Source: Nitrosospira multiformis (GTDB lineage Bacteria; Pseudomonadota; Gammaproteobacteria; Burkholderiales; Nitrosomonadaceae). From it: a stretch of 64,000 nt of DNA. Both the position numbers and the translations under genes were made by a program. The stretch covers positions 2,542,001 through 2,606,000 of the forward strand of contig NZ_FNKY01000001.1 in assembly GCF_900103165.1 (NCBI RefSeq), read 5' to 3'. Of the stretch, positions 8,901-18,531 are shown in pieces. The number at the start of each line of letters is the position of its first letter. Position 1 is the first letter of the stretch. The notes beneath the pieces are model-generated. The model did no database searches. It had not been told where the DNA came from and saw nothing but the letters and a program-made list of their open reading frames with translations.

Positions 8901-10837
8901 AACTGCAACAACGTTGCGATGTAGTTGCGCTTGAGCATGACGGCGCCATCGAGTTCGCGCTGCGGCTGGTCGGGGTCGCGCTGCACCCAGGGCACGGCAT
9001 CCATGGCGTGCGGCTTCGGGCGCACGGCGCACAGGGAGAGGAATGGAATCTTGGTTTCAAATAACTGCTGATCGAGCAGGTCGGCGATCAGTCCACGCAG
9101 CATCAGGCCCTGAAACTGGGCAAAAGGCGCGATGTCAGGATAATTGGCAATCGTCGCCGGACCGGCAACTTCCCAGTAGCGTTTTGCGGTTGCCCAGGGT
9201 TGCATCGCCAGTACCTGATGCAGATTCTCGGCACTCGGGTCGCGCAAGGTGGGGACGCGTGGAATCGCGCTGTCCCAGAAATTGCGGAACCATTGTTCGG
9301 CCTGCGTCAGCTCACGCTCCAGCGGGGAATTGGCGGGCGGCACATAGTTGCGCGCGGTCACCGGCAGGATGCCATAGGGCTGCTTGCCCACGCGTAGCGC
9401 CGACAACGGGCCTCCCGCGCGCAGGTAGCGCACCGCCCAGGCGCGCAGCTGTTCGTTCGCGGCGTCGTCGATCAAACTGTTGGCGCTGGATAGCGGGTTC
9501 CAGAAATAACGCAGCGTATAACCGAGCGTGGCGTTCCATAGCGCGTTGAGCATGTGCCCCGCGGTGGCGCCCTCGACCAGATCGGCGCCCGGAATGATGC
9601 CGGCGTCAAACACTTCAGCTGGCAGTCCCAGCAGGTGCTGCAGACGCGCACCGGCACTCGCGAGTTCAACCGCCGCGGCAGCGGCTCGTGCATCGGCATT
9701 CTCCGGGTGCAGCTCGGCCGCGACATCGGCACCGTTGGCCGCGAAGCCGGCGCGCGTACTTGCGGTATTGTTGGTCGGCGTACCCTGGGCCACGAACTTC
9801 AAGCCGCCACTGTGTTGATGGTTATCGAGCAGCGTAGCGATGAGAGCGGCCGCCGAATCGGGCGTCTGCGTCCAGTCGACACCCAGCACGATCAGGCGAT
9901 CGATGCGGTCACGCATTTTCGCACCGGCCTTCAAATCCGCCTGGGTAATACTGATGGCCATGCCGGCATCGAGCGCTGCCGGGTAATTGACCATCCACGC
10001 GCGATCGCCGCCAAAGGGATCATGCTGCGCCGGATCATCGACGAGTAATGGGTCAAATGCCGGTGACATCGGTAGCAGATCGGCCACCGGCTGGCCCCAC
10101 TTGCGAAACACCTCGCGGCCTCCCGCCTGGCCGATGACGACAAAGCGATCCGGCAGGGCGGTGGCGTAAACCGTCGCCGTATCGGTGTTCGCAAGGGGAA
10201 TCGACCCGTCGTCGAACACCGGTGCCACCGGCTCGCCATTCGGTGCGTGGCCGATCTGCGCGACGTTGCTGGGTGTCGTGCTGCGCACGATCCACGCGGC
10301 ACGCGCGGGCGGGTAGATACGCACAATCTGTTTCCAGGGTGACTCCGCATCCTGCGGCTCGGCAAAACGCTGCGTCCAGTAACGCTTGCCTTCGCTTACC
10401 TCCGCAGGCGTCAGGCCCGGCTCATGCCCAAAGGCATGAATGGCATCCGGGTAGATGCGCACCATCAGCAGCGAAGCGTCATCGGTGTAGCGCGTCTGTA
10501 CCGCCACCGGCAACAACATCACCGGATGTGCTGACGACAAGGCTTGCACCAGCACCGCTGGATCGCGCTGCGCCAGCAACCGCTGCGACAGCTCCGTAAG
10601 CCCGGCTAGACGCTCGGCCGTGCCGGACAATGCGTCTCGCGCTTTTCCCTGCAAGGTTTGCACCGTGCGTTGCTGGCGTCTTACCAACTGTTCGGCAGCG
10701 CCGCTGCGCAGCAAGTCGTCAAGGCCGGCTTGTGCCTGCTTAAGCTTTACGCCCGCATTGCGTTGCGTGTCGCGTTGCCGGGCCAGTTCGCCGCGGGCAC
10801 GCTGGATGGCATCGAGATTCAAATTCAATAGCGGCAT
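5918..10837 (-). CDS. Giant-cassette protein 3: conserved protein of unknown function, 1639 aa
   Basis: At 1639 aa this is the largest product in the window. The first 110 residues are strongly helical and coiled-coil-like (ARGELARQRDTQRNAG, KLKQAQAGLDDLL, QRTVQTLQGKARDAL). A compact block follows that contains the phrase LMVRIYPDAIHAFGHEPGLT at about residues 123-142, and then an extended alpha/beta body. The C-terminal third has several long alanine-rich helices and ends in a glycine- and threonine-rich stretch. There is no signal peptide, no membrane segment and no nucleotide-binding motif that I can identify. It begins 9 bases after the upstream giant gene with a GAGGAG site, so the genes are surely co-transcribed and perhaps translationally coupled. 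Size and layout suggest a structural or scaffold component, but that is inference. Confidence 0.85.
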   Translation of the reverse strand: MPLLNLNLDAIQRARGELARQRDTQRNAGVKLKQAQAGLDDLLRSGAAEQLVRRQQRTVQTLQGKARDALSGTAERLAGLTELSQRLLAQRDPAVLVQALSSAHPVMLLPVAVQTRYTDDASLLMVRIYPDAIHAFGHEPGLTPAEVSEGKRYWTQRFAEPQDAESPWKQIVRIYPPARAAWIVRSTTPSNVAQIGHAPNGEPVAPVFDDGSIPLANTDTATVYATALPDRFVVIGQAGGREVFRKWGQPVADLLPMSPAFDPLLVDDPAQHDPFGGDRAWMVNYPAALDAGMAISITQADLKAGAKMRDRIDRLIVLGVDWTQTPDSAAALIATLLDNHQHSGGLKFVAQGTPTNNTASTRAGFAANGADVAAELHPENADARAAAAAVELASAGARLQHLLGLPAEVFDAGIIPGADLVEGATAGHMLNALWNATLGYTLRYFWNPLSSANSLIDDAANEQLRAWAVRYLRAGGPLSALRVGKQPYGILPVTARNYVPPANSPLERELTQAEQWFRNFWDSAIPRVPTLRDPSAENLHQVLAMQPWATAKRYWEVAGPATIANYPDIAPFAQFQGLMLRGLIADLLDQQLFETKIPFLSLCAVRPKPHAMDAVPWVQRDPDQPQRELDGAVMLKRNYIATLLQLLTQATSNIRSPLAAMQNGESLLEAMLGFAADEEVLQSGHDLFYGHLQTIGSLSVELKNQAKRFRTAEYIGVDSGTLVGDQIDVNNARAVLGLKLSGTTGQLSVEEFIGSKLGMAAQLWPEHMRNIASFNDSLAFLKDRTAGELQQAFRTTLDLFAHRLDAWITSHATRRLDAMRESKPEGIHIGAFGIVEDLLPDSSQRPSQSLDSLGYVHAPSLQQAAAVAVLRSGFLANRQAAGSAFDIDLRSHRVKRAKRLLEGLANGQSMAALLGYRFERGLRDKDLPQHILEFRRAFPLRPAGSSSGDEAKEEIAARDVVDGVRMMDVYRNNKAAFAVTGVPAALTQQGGAIADVIDDLLDQMDSVSDLLISESVYQMVGGNMEGAGAAMMTLDKQMRPPETRVVETPHSTRGYTQRVVVALQSTAPGDWAGVADDEISARMEPRLNAWLARLLGDPARYEFVAKVFAPPASPGDPWTDTGKTLSAGIAELGLSPLALVLQSEAQQGGGHSGVQERLGTLLGAKLRAEVGGDADQMAVVLQADAMQADHIGLVAFESFAWVLRRLVDKSRPLRRMDMVQARDGVESDATQDDGEFAGVDLPELQGRLAIADAQAADALAALDAVSDLAPEDLSTLDPVAPGTQALFTAAQAALAKAYVLGWRSALASNAVAVSPTADVQGEQVAPGDTAARAVARVRALRDEMSARIKTAQEATVSEGFGGQVQAALDRIHSIMGKAFPVLPMFTLGAFAVEAQATLGDRDTLLAKVDLGNDDAAVAGWLPKLACVREATGMLSDALTAAEALGAATGYEGDTLDFKLMQFPRDAAAHWAALPPATGQDLRGVVAVAAHAPGALATLDADAAMAGLFVDEWMESIPSDKETTGLGFHFDAPGARPPQSILMAVPADPASENWTLDELLGVVNEAMSLARLRAVRPQDLQGLGLILPGIFLSNNFKQDVPSVDFSVMLAKNLDLLRVATSVGSGTVTMAAGTTLMTGSE

Positions 10838-10846
10838 GAGGTCTCC

Positions 10847-13800
10847 TCAGGTCTTCAGGTCGGATCCGATGAAATATGCGCGAAACGGCTGTTGCAGCAA
10901 CGCCTTCGCGATTTCGGCCGCTGTGGGTGTAGTGGTCAGCGTGGGAAACGAGGCAAACGGCTTGTTCGGCACCTGCACCAGGTTCGCCACGCTGGTGAAA
11001 GCACCCGGCTGCACGTCCACGTTTGTCCACGACAAGGCCTTGTAAGGGTTGTAGTTCTTGTAGAGCGGCGCAGCAACGTTGGCTTCCAGTTTCACCAGCG
11101 TGTCGAGCAATACCGCGCGCCGCTTGAGCCCTGGCTGGCCGGTGACAGGCTCCGCGACGTCGAAGCCGAAGCGCGGCTCGGTCATTTGCTCTTCGAGTAC
11201 GAAGCACCATTTCTCTATCTGGTCATGGTCGATGTCAAAACCGAAGAAAGTAATGTCTTCACCGATCATCCCGGAGAACACCGGCAACTCGACCGCGCCG
11301 TCAGGCCGCTGGCCCGCCGCATCTTTCAGCAGCGTATCGGCGCCACTGGTCTTCTTCCACGCATAGACCGCTGTGTTCGGATAGCGCCGCAACAACTGGC
11401 CGCGCACCAGCAGCGCCACCCGGTCGGGGTCGCCGGCGATGGGGTCGACGCGATTGCCCAGCGGCTGCGCGCCCCAGAGATGCATCGGCTGCATATCGTC
11501 GAGCGGGATCAACGGATAAGCCGGTGCCGGACCCAATAACTGGCGTCCCCAGAAGCGCTGAAAAGGCGTACCGCGCAGATCGGTGGGAAAGCCGCGCCAC
11601 AGCAATTCGCGGTTCATCTCGAAATTGGCGCCGGCCATGAAGCTGTCGATGAAATGCTGGTTCACTCGCACCAGCATCACCAGATCTTGCGGAATATCAT
11701 CCACACCGGGCATGAAGGCATTCTTGTCGTATTTCGCGAGGCGCTCGTACAAGGCTTCCGGGAGCTTGGGCCAGGCCATCACACGATCGAACAGCGCGGG
11801 AATCATGAAGCGCTGGCGAGCCAGCGCATCGGTCAACGACAGGTGCGCGGCGACAAACTCATTAGTGGTATTGACTGCCAGGTTGGACACCGAAACCATG
11901 GAAGCAAGCCGCGCGGATAGTGTTGCTTCGGGTTGGGTGCGCAAGCGGATGATAGCCGCCGCCCCCGTCATGCCGAAATCCACCGGCTTCACCACTACGC
12001 GGCTCACCGCATACGCATCACGCCAGGCATTTTGCGTGCCGCGCGTAGCCACCGCATAGCGCTGCAGCACATCGCGGTCACGCAGCACCGTGGGCATGGT
12101 CAGCGAGACTGTTGGCAACACCCGCCCAGCGGCTGGCCTGCCGGCAAATTCGAAATTTTCATTGAGTGCAAAATTAAGCAGCGCGGCACCGGGGCTCGAC
12201 ACCAATGCATTCACCGGCAAGGCAGCGAACACCCCCGCAGTGTCGAACTTGCGGATGTCGGCCATCCGCACATTACCGAGCTTGATGCCGGCCAATGGCA
12301 GCCCCGCATCCGGAGTCCTGATTTCGCGGCGTAAGCGGTCGAATGCGCGCATAACCGGCTTGTCCAGCCGTACCCCGCCGCTGCGCGCATCCAGGCTCAC
12401 CGTGCTGAACTGCAGGCGGCCCGACTCGCGACGCGCCTCGATCAAAATACCCTCAACCCCACGCCCGCCCAACGCCTGGATCGAATTGGACACCACTATC
12501 CAGTCGGTCGATTGCACCGTCGGCGCACTGGCGGCCAATAAGCCGAAACGCTCGACATGCAGGTCGGTAAAAACGCCCTGGCCCGTGCGAATCTTCAGTT
12601 CGGGCACACCGCTGCGTTTCAGCAAATCCGCACTCTGCCCCGCGGCGGCAGTGATCTGCTTCACCTGGTCCACCGTAAACCGCCGGCCCAGACCGGACGC
12701 GCTGAGATCGAGCTCTCTCCCCGGTGCGCCGCCCAGGTTGACGGTATCGAATGCCTTGGTGCTCAGGATACCGTCGGGCAAGAACGCGTTGACGCTGAAA
12801 GCAGCTGGTTTCTTGCTCGCTTGGGCCATGACACCCACATAGCGCGCGGTCTGCGTGGGAAGTGCTTCAAGGCTGCGAGTCAGGCGCGAAGCCATGCGCA
12901 GCGAACGGCGCGCCGGGCTGATGGCCCGGCGAAGTGCGGTGTCTACCATTGCGGCGGGCAGGCTGGAACGGTCGATCTGGCCACCAAGAGAACCGGTTTG
13001 CCCGCCGATTTTAAACCCGGTGCCATCGCCCGCCAGCGCCTCGATGCGCGGCAGCGCCGGCCCCATCACCTGCAACAACCGCTCGGGCGCCAGCACATCG
13101 AAATGCTTGGCCTTGAGCGCCCGCTGCGCCTCAATCGCCAGGCGCGTCAAATTAAAACGCATCTCGGCATCCAGGATGGTGCCGATCTGGTCCCAGGCCG
13201 CGTCGACAAATGACTCCTGATTTTGCCGCACCACTTCCGCCCCGTAGCCAGCCGCGCCGCGATAGCGCGGGTTGAGGTTCAGATCGGCCACCCAATGCTT
13301 GCCAAATTCCGTCTTGGCCGCCTGATGCTTCCTGGCATGCCACGCGCCGACCATCGGCGGCTTGACTTCGAGGCGGCGTCCCGCCGCGTTGGTACTGCCG
13401 TTACCGACCGGGTTGACGACATTTTCCTGCGGCGTGTTGACAATGATGGCGAGGCTGTCAGCCTGTGTCCCGTTCGGCGGCGCGCCCGGCGTATAGCTCA
13501 GCGGCACCAGCGCGCCTTCCATCGTCGCCTCGAGACCTGGCGTGGAGCCGTTGAGCAGGTCATCAACGCGCATGGGTGCGGTCCCCACCTCGGCAAGCGC
13601 ATCACCTACCGGCGTGTTCTTGTAGGCGCTGGGGGTGCGCAGACGGCGCGCCAGCGACTCGAAGTCGCCGGCGGGACCGGTGGAAAATTCCCAGTGGAAA
13701 TACACCGGCAGCAACACGTCGGCGGCCACGTTTGTATCCCATGCGGGGCCAAGCGTCGCCATGCCTGCCGGATTGGCTTCGGCCAGGCCAAGGCCGCGCA

Positions 13801-14452
13801 GCCGCCCCGGCTCGAACGCCGGTACCACGCAGGCAACGTAATCCTTGTTGGGCTCCAGCCGGCGCGGGCATACCAGGCGCGACACGTTGCTCGCCGGATC
13901 ATGCTGCAAGTCCGCCTGGATGCCCGTATTGTCGACCGCCTTGCTGACAACCTGTGCATGTGACCACGACCACGATTCACCGAGCCCCGGCAACTCGCTC
14001 TTCACATCCGCGCCCGTGATACGTATGGTCGGCAGTGGACCGTTTGACGGCATTTTTGGAACGCCTGTCCGGGCACGATCAAGTACCACCAGCACCAGCC
14101 AGGGACGCAGCCGGTCATCCGCATTGGCCTGTGCGGGCGTAAGCATCCAGGGGAAATCGGGCGGGTCGAAATCGACGATGGCAAGGTAGTTCGGCTCGAA
14201 GTTGCGCGCATGCGGCTTGGGATCGGTGCGCAGCACCAGTCGTGTGTCGATGCCGATTACATCGCCCGGACCGTGCAAGACCATCTGCAGTGGATTGATC
14301 TGGGTACCGGCATTGGGTCCGGCCAGCGTTACCCCCACTGGCGCGCTGGCGCGGGCTGGCAGCAACGGCTGGGCACCAAGGTTATCGGGGTTGCCTAGCG
14401 CGACGGTCAGGCCGCGCCGCACCCACGGCAGGAACTGGTAGGAAACAGCCAT
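10847..14452 (-). CDS. Giant-cassette protein 2: conserved protein of unknown function, 1201 aa
   Basis: The second gene of the cassette encodes 1201 aa from an ATG with an AGGAG site. The N-terminal 150 residues contain conserved-looking phrases: FLPWVRRGL, a run ending in PNYLAIVDFDPPDFPWMLTP, and RLRPWLVLVVLD. I recall similar blocks from other unassigned bacterial proteins. The middle is long and largely soluble, with alternating beta and alpha character, and the last 200 residues contain aromatic-rich segments such as PLIPLDDMQPMHLWGAQPLG. No export signal, transmembrane helix or enzyme motif is seen. The start follows the 1100-aa gene by 44 bases. Function is unknown; the partner genes are the best clue to its role. 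Confidence 0.85.
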   Translation of the reverse strand: MAVSYQFLPWVRRGLTVALGNPDNLGAQPLLPARASAPVGVTLAGPNAGTQINPLQMVLHGPGDVIGIDTRLVLRTDPKPHARNFEPNYLAIVDFDPPDFPWMLTPAQANADDRLRPWLVLVVLDRARTGVPKMPSNGPLPTIRITGADVKSELPGLGESWSWSHAQVVSKAVDNTGIQADLQHDPASNVSRLVCPRRLEPNKDYVACVVPAFEPGRLRGLGLAEANPAGMATLGPAWDTNVAADVLLPVYFHWEFSTGPAGDFESLARRLRTPSAYKNTPVGDALAEVGTAPMRVDDLLNGSTPGLEATMEGALVPLSYTPGAPPNGTQADSLAIIVNTPQENVVNPVGNGSTNAAGRRLEVKPPMVGAWHARKHQAAKTEFGKHWVADLNLNPRYRGAAGYGAEVVRQNQESFVDAAWDQIGTILDAEMRFNLTRLAIEAQRALKAKHFDVLAPERLLQVMGPALPRIEALAGDGTGFKIGGQTGSLGGQIDRSSLPAAMVDTALRRAISPARRSLRMASRLTRSLEALPTQTARYVGVMAQASKKPAAFSVNAFLPDGILSTKAFDTVNLGGAPGRELDLSASGLGRRFTVDQVKQITAAAGQSADLLKRSGVPELKIRTGQGVFTDLHVERFGLLAASAPTVQSTDWIVVSNSIQALGGRGVEGILIEARRESGRLQFSTVSLDARSGGVRLDKPVMRAFDRLRREIRTPDAGLPLAGIKLGNVRMADIRKFDTAGVFAALPVNALVSSPGAALLNFALNENFEFAGRPAAGRVLPTVSLTMPTVLRDRDVLQRYAVATRGTQNAWRDAYAVSRVVVKPVDFGMTGAAAIIRLRTQPEATLSARLASMVSVSNLAVNTTNEFVAAHLSLTDALARQRFMIPALFDRVMAWPKLPEALYERLAKYDKNAFMPGVDDIPQDLVMLVRVNQHFIDSFMAGANFEMNRELLWRGFPTDLRGTPFQRFWGRQLLGPAPAYPLIPLDDMQPMHLWGAQPLGNRVDPIAGDPDRVALLVRGQLLRRYPNTAVYAWKKTSGADTLLKDAAGQRPDGAVELPVFSGMIGEDITFFGFDIDHDQIEKWCFVLEEQMTEPRFGFDVAEPVTGQPGLKRRAVLLDTLVKLEANVAAPLYKNYNPYKALSWTNVDVQPGAFTSVANLVQVPNKPFASFPTLTTTPTAAEIAKALLQQPFRAYFIGSDLKT

Positions 14453-14496
14453 ATGATGTTCTCCTATTCTTCTTCAGCGTTCATCAGCGCGTCGGC

Positions 14497-17400
14497 TCAA
14501 AATATCTGCACGGTCTCGAATGCTTCAACCACTTGCAGGCCTGCACCGCTGCCCTGTGCATAATCCTGTGCATGCCAGTACGAATGCGTGGCGGCGCCGG
14601 TGAGTGCCGCGCCCTTCATCGTACCTGCTGCCAGGTCTATTGTTTGGAGCGGCGGCGGATTGACATTGATCTTTACCTCTACCGCGGGCTTGAGCTTGGC
14701 CGGGCGCCGCAGGTCGGAGCGATTCGCCGCGCCGAGCGACTTTGCCCAGGTCATGTGTCCGGTTTCGGTGAGCGCCGCATAGGACAATAGCGATTTGACC
14801 GCCGGGGTGGAAAGATTCACCTCTTCATAGTCGAACACGTCGGCCACCGCAACGCCGAAGAGATAGTCGCGCTGGCCAACTTCGAAGCCGGCTTCGAACC
14901 GATCGAACGAAGGCTTGGCAAAAGTTTCGTCTTCAGTCAGCTCGAGAAATTGCGCGGCTGAAAAATTGTCGTCCAGCTTGCGATCGGCTACCTTGGTAAT
15001 AACGCCAAACACGATCTGGTCAATGGCGATTTGCGTTTCGCCATCGATGCCGTCCGTGCCCAGCTTGGCCAGTTTCTTGGCCAGCGGCATGCGCTTTTGC
15101 ACGAACTGAAGCACCGCGTTCGGATGCGCCAGAATGCCGGTGTCATCAGGTGGCTTCGCGAAGGCGGCAAACGCATCCTCCGCCTGGGGAAGTTGCGCGG
15201 ACCAATTGCCGGCCTTCTCCAGCTCGATCTTGAGTTCCGCCGCCAGCGACAAGCGGCGCACCGTAGTAGCGCGGTCTTCACCCCAGCTCTCATCGACGTG
15301 GAAACTGAAATCGGGCAATGGCCAGGGTGTATGGATTTCGGCACGCCCGACAATATGCCACCGGCCCGGTCCGGCGAACAGGCCGTAGATATCCACGCTC
15401 GCGAAATCGATGCCAAACACTTCAACGCCTGCCCAGACGTGCAGATCCACCTCGAAGCGGAATTTCGGAACGATGTAGATGATGGCATCGAATTCGAAGC
15501 CGCCCTCGAAGCTCGCAATGCCTATATCGCCCCAGACGCGCATCGACGAGCCGCCTTGCACGGTGGCCGAGGTGACGGCAAAGTAGCCGCGAAATTGCAT
15601 GCCAACGATACCGATGGATAGATCCGCGCCAATGCGCTGGAACGGCGAGGGCAAGCCGGGCGGCAGATCAGTGAAACGCGGGTGGAATCCCCCGGCGCTG
15701 ATCAGGAAGCTGGGCTTGTCGCCAAAGATTGCACGAAAGGCGAACTGCCCGGTGAGCGAGATGAACACCACGCGCGAATCGCGCAGCACGCCATCGAACC
15801 AGATCTTCAGCGGGTCGAACACGATACCGCCGGCAAAATCGACCTGGAGCCGCAGGAGGGCGAGCGACTTGTCCACCAGCGGCGGCAACTGTACGATCAC
15901 CTGGCCAACAAAGACAATCTGGCTCGCTTCGATCAGCACGCCCACGCGCGCCGTCACCAGGCTCGGTGTCCCCCACCCCAGCTCGAGCATCGGTCCGATG
16001 ACAAAACCACCCGCCTTGAACGGAAAAATGGTCCGCAGCTGGTTGATGATCTGCGGCGCATTGGCGATAGGATTTTGCGGAAACAGGAAACTGTCGAGCG
16101 ACCCGCTGGCGAGTCCCTGCGACAGCGTATCGACGCTTACGGTGTGTTGCACGCCCAGCAGTCCGCCAACACCGGTAAGCGTAAAGCCAAAGCCAAGTTG
16201 AATTGGCGGCAGTTGCGCCGTGATGATGAGTAACAGCGACCATCCCCCCGGATTTTTGGTGGACAGGAGCCCGATGGCCTTGACCCCGATGGTGGCGATA
16301 CGGATGTCGAGAATGCCGCCATACTCGCCGTGTTCGGGGTCGAACAGAAGAAAACCGCCGCCCTTGACAATGCCTGCATCGATGCCGAGCCCCACACCTG
16401 AAGGCGGCTTGAGGTCATATTTCGGCGCTACCCCGCCGGCGAGCAGGTTATCCAGCCTGAGCAGCGTCCCGAGCCGGTCGATGGAACCGGAAAACGGGCC
16501 GATCAGCACCTGGAACGACCCCGACAGCTCGATGTCGATCTTGTTCAGGTTGTCCGCCTTCGTCATTTCGAAGGTGAGGAACGGGATCTGCACCGGGCTG
16601 TTCGGAATCTTCTCCAGCGGAATCGTAGCCTTGAGGCCGGTCCCGTCCTTCAGCCTCAACCCGCCGCCCACATCCGCGATCAGGCCAAAAGTCAGTGCCA
16701 CCTCGATGGCATCACCGAGTATTGCGCCAAGGAACGGGTCATCGCCGATCTTGAGCACCAGCTTGCTGTCTTTCAGGTCGAATTCAACCTTGGGGTCCAG
16801 CTTCTTCAACGTAAAACCGCCCGACAACTCCCCTATCGAGAAGTGAGTACTGTCCTTGTTGCCGAGGATCAACGGTTCAACACTGCTTGCGCGCTTGAAT
16901 AAAATGCCGATTTCGGCGGTACCGGTCAGCTTGGGCGGCGAGATACTCGCCGGCAGCGGCACCAGGGCGGGCAAATCGAATTGCACCTGCATGCCACCAT
17001 CGGCTTTGAACTCGATCTGGAACGCGGTGCCCGCGCCACCCCCGGCCTTGACTTTCGTCAGCAGCGCGGCATACAGCGTCTGGGGGCCTTCGAAACCCAG
17101 CTTCGCCTCGAGCTGGCCCGGAATGAGCTGGTAAGTTTTTGTCGCGAGCGCGGGTACGGGAATCGCTCCGCCGGGAACCGTCCAGCCCTTTGAATCCGAA
17201 AGGTTGGGCGCACTGAAAGACCGGTCGAGGATGGTGCCCACCGCCATGATCACGAGGCCGAGAATCATCTGCGGCTCAGCCACTTGCGCGTCTGACAGGG
17301 CATTGCTCGCGGGATCCTGCCCCTTGATCAGGTACACCAGGCGGCGCGCCGGCGGCCTGGCATCCGGTTCATCGGCGTCACCGCTCAGGATCAGCAGCAA

Positions 17401-17799
17401 CTTGCCGATGGAATAGGCGCTCGGCGGCTTGCCAGGGTCCGCTGAAACGATACGATTGATTTGCCGGATGACCTTCGACAGATCGTCAAGGCCCAGATTA
17501 CCATTACCGACATCGGACAGCAGTTCGCCGACCGTTTTCAACGCCGCCAGCGTTTCACCGGTGACCAGTGCCGCAATGGCGAGCGATTCCGCCTCCGCGC
17601 GTGTCGCAGCAAATGCCTCCGGATCGATCGTCGCCGCAGTCTTGCTCAGCTCGAGACCGAGCCGGGTGCGCAAGGCGTCAGCCAGGGGCGCCGCGAGCGC
17701 TACCGGCCCCGTGGCCGGAATATCAGCTTCCAGCGCTGCCACCGTGGTTTGAAACCACTTGAATACCCGCAGAAATACCTTGTCGGAAGTACCGGCCAT
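14497..17799 (-). CDS. Giant-cassette protein 1: DUF6603-type protein, 1100 aa
   Basis: This is the promoter-proximal gene of the cassette, with a GGGAGG site before the ATG. The first 220 residues are helical. The remainder is rich in amphipathic beta-strands with regularly spaced glycines. The segment at about residues 545-660, containing GFGFTLTGVGGLLGVQHTV, then FPFKAGGFVIGPMLELGWGT, closely fits the pattern I associate with the DUF6603 family, which occurs in bacteria and fungi and has no known function. Long beta-rich repeats such as EFDLKDSKLVLKIGDDPF suggest an elongated sheet or groove. A C-terminal portion after about residue 870 becomes helical again. There is no signal peptide. 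The call to the family rests on pattern memory, not on a search. Confidence 0.8.
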   Translation of the reverse strand: MAGTSDKVFLRVFKWFQTTVAALEADIPATGPVALAAPLADALRTRLGLELSKTAATIDPEAFAATRAEAESLAIAALVTGETLAALKTVGELLSDVGNGNLGLDDLSKVIRQINRIVSADPGKPPSAYSIGKLLLILSGDADEPDARPPARRLVYLIKGQDPASNALSDAQVAEPQMILGLVIMAVGTILDRSFSAPNLSDSKGWTVPGGAIPVPALATKTYQLIPGQLEAKLGFEGPQTLYAALLTKVKAGGGAGTAFQIEFKADGGMQVQFDLPALVPLPASISPPKLTGTAEIGILFKRASSVEPLILGNKDSTHFSIGELSGGFTLKKLDPKVEFDLKDSKLVLKIGDDPFLGAILGDAIEVALTFGLIADVGGGLRLKDGTGLKATIPLEKIPNSPVQIPFLTFEMTKADNLNKIDIELSGSFQVLIGPFSGSIDRLGTLLRLDNLLAGGVAPKYDLKPPSGVGLGIDAGIVKGGGFLLFDPEHGEYGGILDIRIATIGVKAIGLLSTKNPGGWSLLLIITAQLPPIQLGFGFTLTGVGGLLGVQHTVSVDTLSQGLASGSLDSFLFPQNPIANAPQIINQLRTIFPFKAGGFVIGPMLELGWGTPSLVTARVGVLIEASQIVFVGQVIVQLPPLVDKSLALLRLQVDFAGGIVFDPLKIWFDGVLRDSRVVFISLTGQFAFRAIFGDKPSFLISAGGFHPRFTDLPPGLPSPFQRIGADLSIGIVGMQFRGYFAVTSATVQGGSSMRVWGDIGIASFEGGFEFDAIIYIVPKFRFEVDLHVWAGVEVFGIDFASVDIYGLFAGPGRWHIVGRAEIHTPWPLPDFSFHVDESWGEDRATTVRRLSLAAELKIELEKAGNWSAQLPQAEDAFAAFAKPPDDTGILAHPNAVLQFVQKRMPLAKKLAKLGTDGIDGETQIAIDQIVFGVITKVADRKLDDNFSAAQFLELTEDETFAKPSFDRFEAGFEVGQRDYLFGVAVADVFDYEEVNLSTPAVKSLLSYAALTETGHMTWAKSLGAANRSDLRRPAKLKPAVEVKINVNPPPLQTIDLAAGTMKGAALTGAATHSYWHAQDYAQGSGAGLQVVEAFETVQIF

Positions 17800-18531
17800 G
17801 TAGCCTCCCCCTATCTGATTATTATGCGGCTACTGCCCGAAGTCTGTGCAGTTACCTGCATCCTGCCTAGTTTTGCCTCTACCTGACTGGAGAACGCGAG
17901 TGCCTTGGCTAAGCGCTCTCATCGCGCAACCCAGCCTTTTCTTTTTAGCAGAAAAAAACAGAAAATCCAGTTATGCATGAGTTATTTTGGATACGCATTG
18001 ATCTGAGCACCTACGCCGGCCTCTCGTCGCTGGAAAACGGCCGCTATATCGCTTTTTACCATCGATACATGTTTTATGGCGGGTTGAACTAGGATAGCTA
18101 ACATAACGCGGTCTTTTACAATAGCCGACACAGTGATATCTGCGCACCCTAAGCCCTGAAGCGTTTGAACGCGCCTTATTATGAGACCATGATGTGTCTA
18201 CCATTCCGGAGAGAATTCACCATTTTCAGTTTCTAATACAAATTGAAATAAGAGGGTTCAGTCAGGCCCCCGAAGAATTCGTGGGATCAACCGGAGGTAT
18301 AGGAATGATCGGGACGCCAGGGGGGAGAAAGGGGTGCGCCGCCGGTGATCGCACTAAAGAACAACGACTGGACTGCATAAGCGCTTGGAACAGATATAGC
18401 TACATTGATGGTAGGGGCAGAGCCGGAGAGGAGCTATCCGGATGTGTCGTTTTCTTCATCGAGCACCTGGTTGACGGTGAATTGCATGAGAGTCGTCTGC
18501 ACCAGGTCATTGTTGGTGAGTACCATCGCGG
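17800..18531. other. Gene-poor region upstream of the giant cassette
   Basis: I see no supported gene here. The promoter of the four-gene cassette should lie within the first 150 bases, but no clear -35/-10 pair stands out. Composition is much more AT-rich than the cassette itself. Scattered short open frames lack ribosome-binding sites and family resemblance. Confidence 0.4.

Noticed and set aside
4060-14398. Numerous plus-strand and other-frame open frames of 60-277 codons within the giant cassette
   Set aside because: High GC makes stops rare in other frames. None shows a ribosome-binding site together with family resemblance, and all lie opposite convincing long genes.
3961-17799. Tc toxin or extracellular contractile injection system as an explanation for the giant cassette
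   Set aside because: No Rhs/YD repeats, tail sheath, tube, baseplate, LysM or AAA+ component can be recognised; size alone is not evidence.
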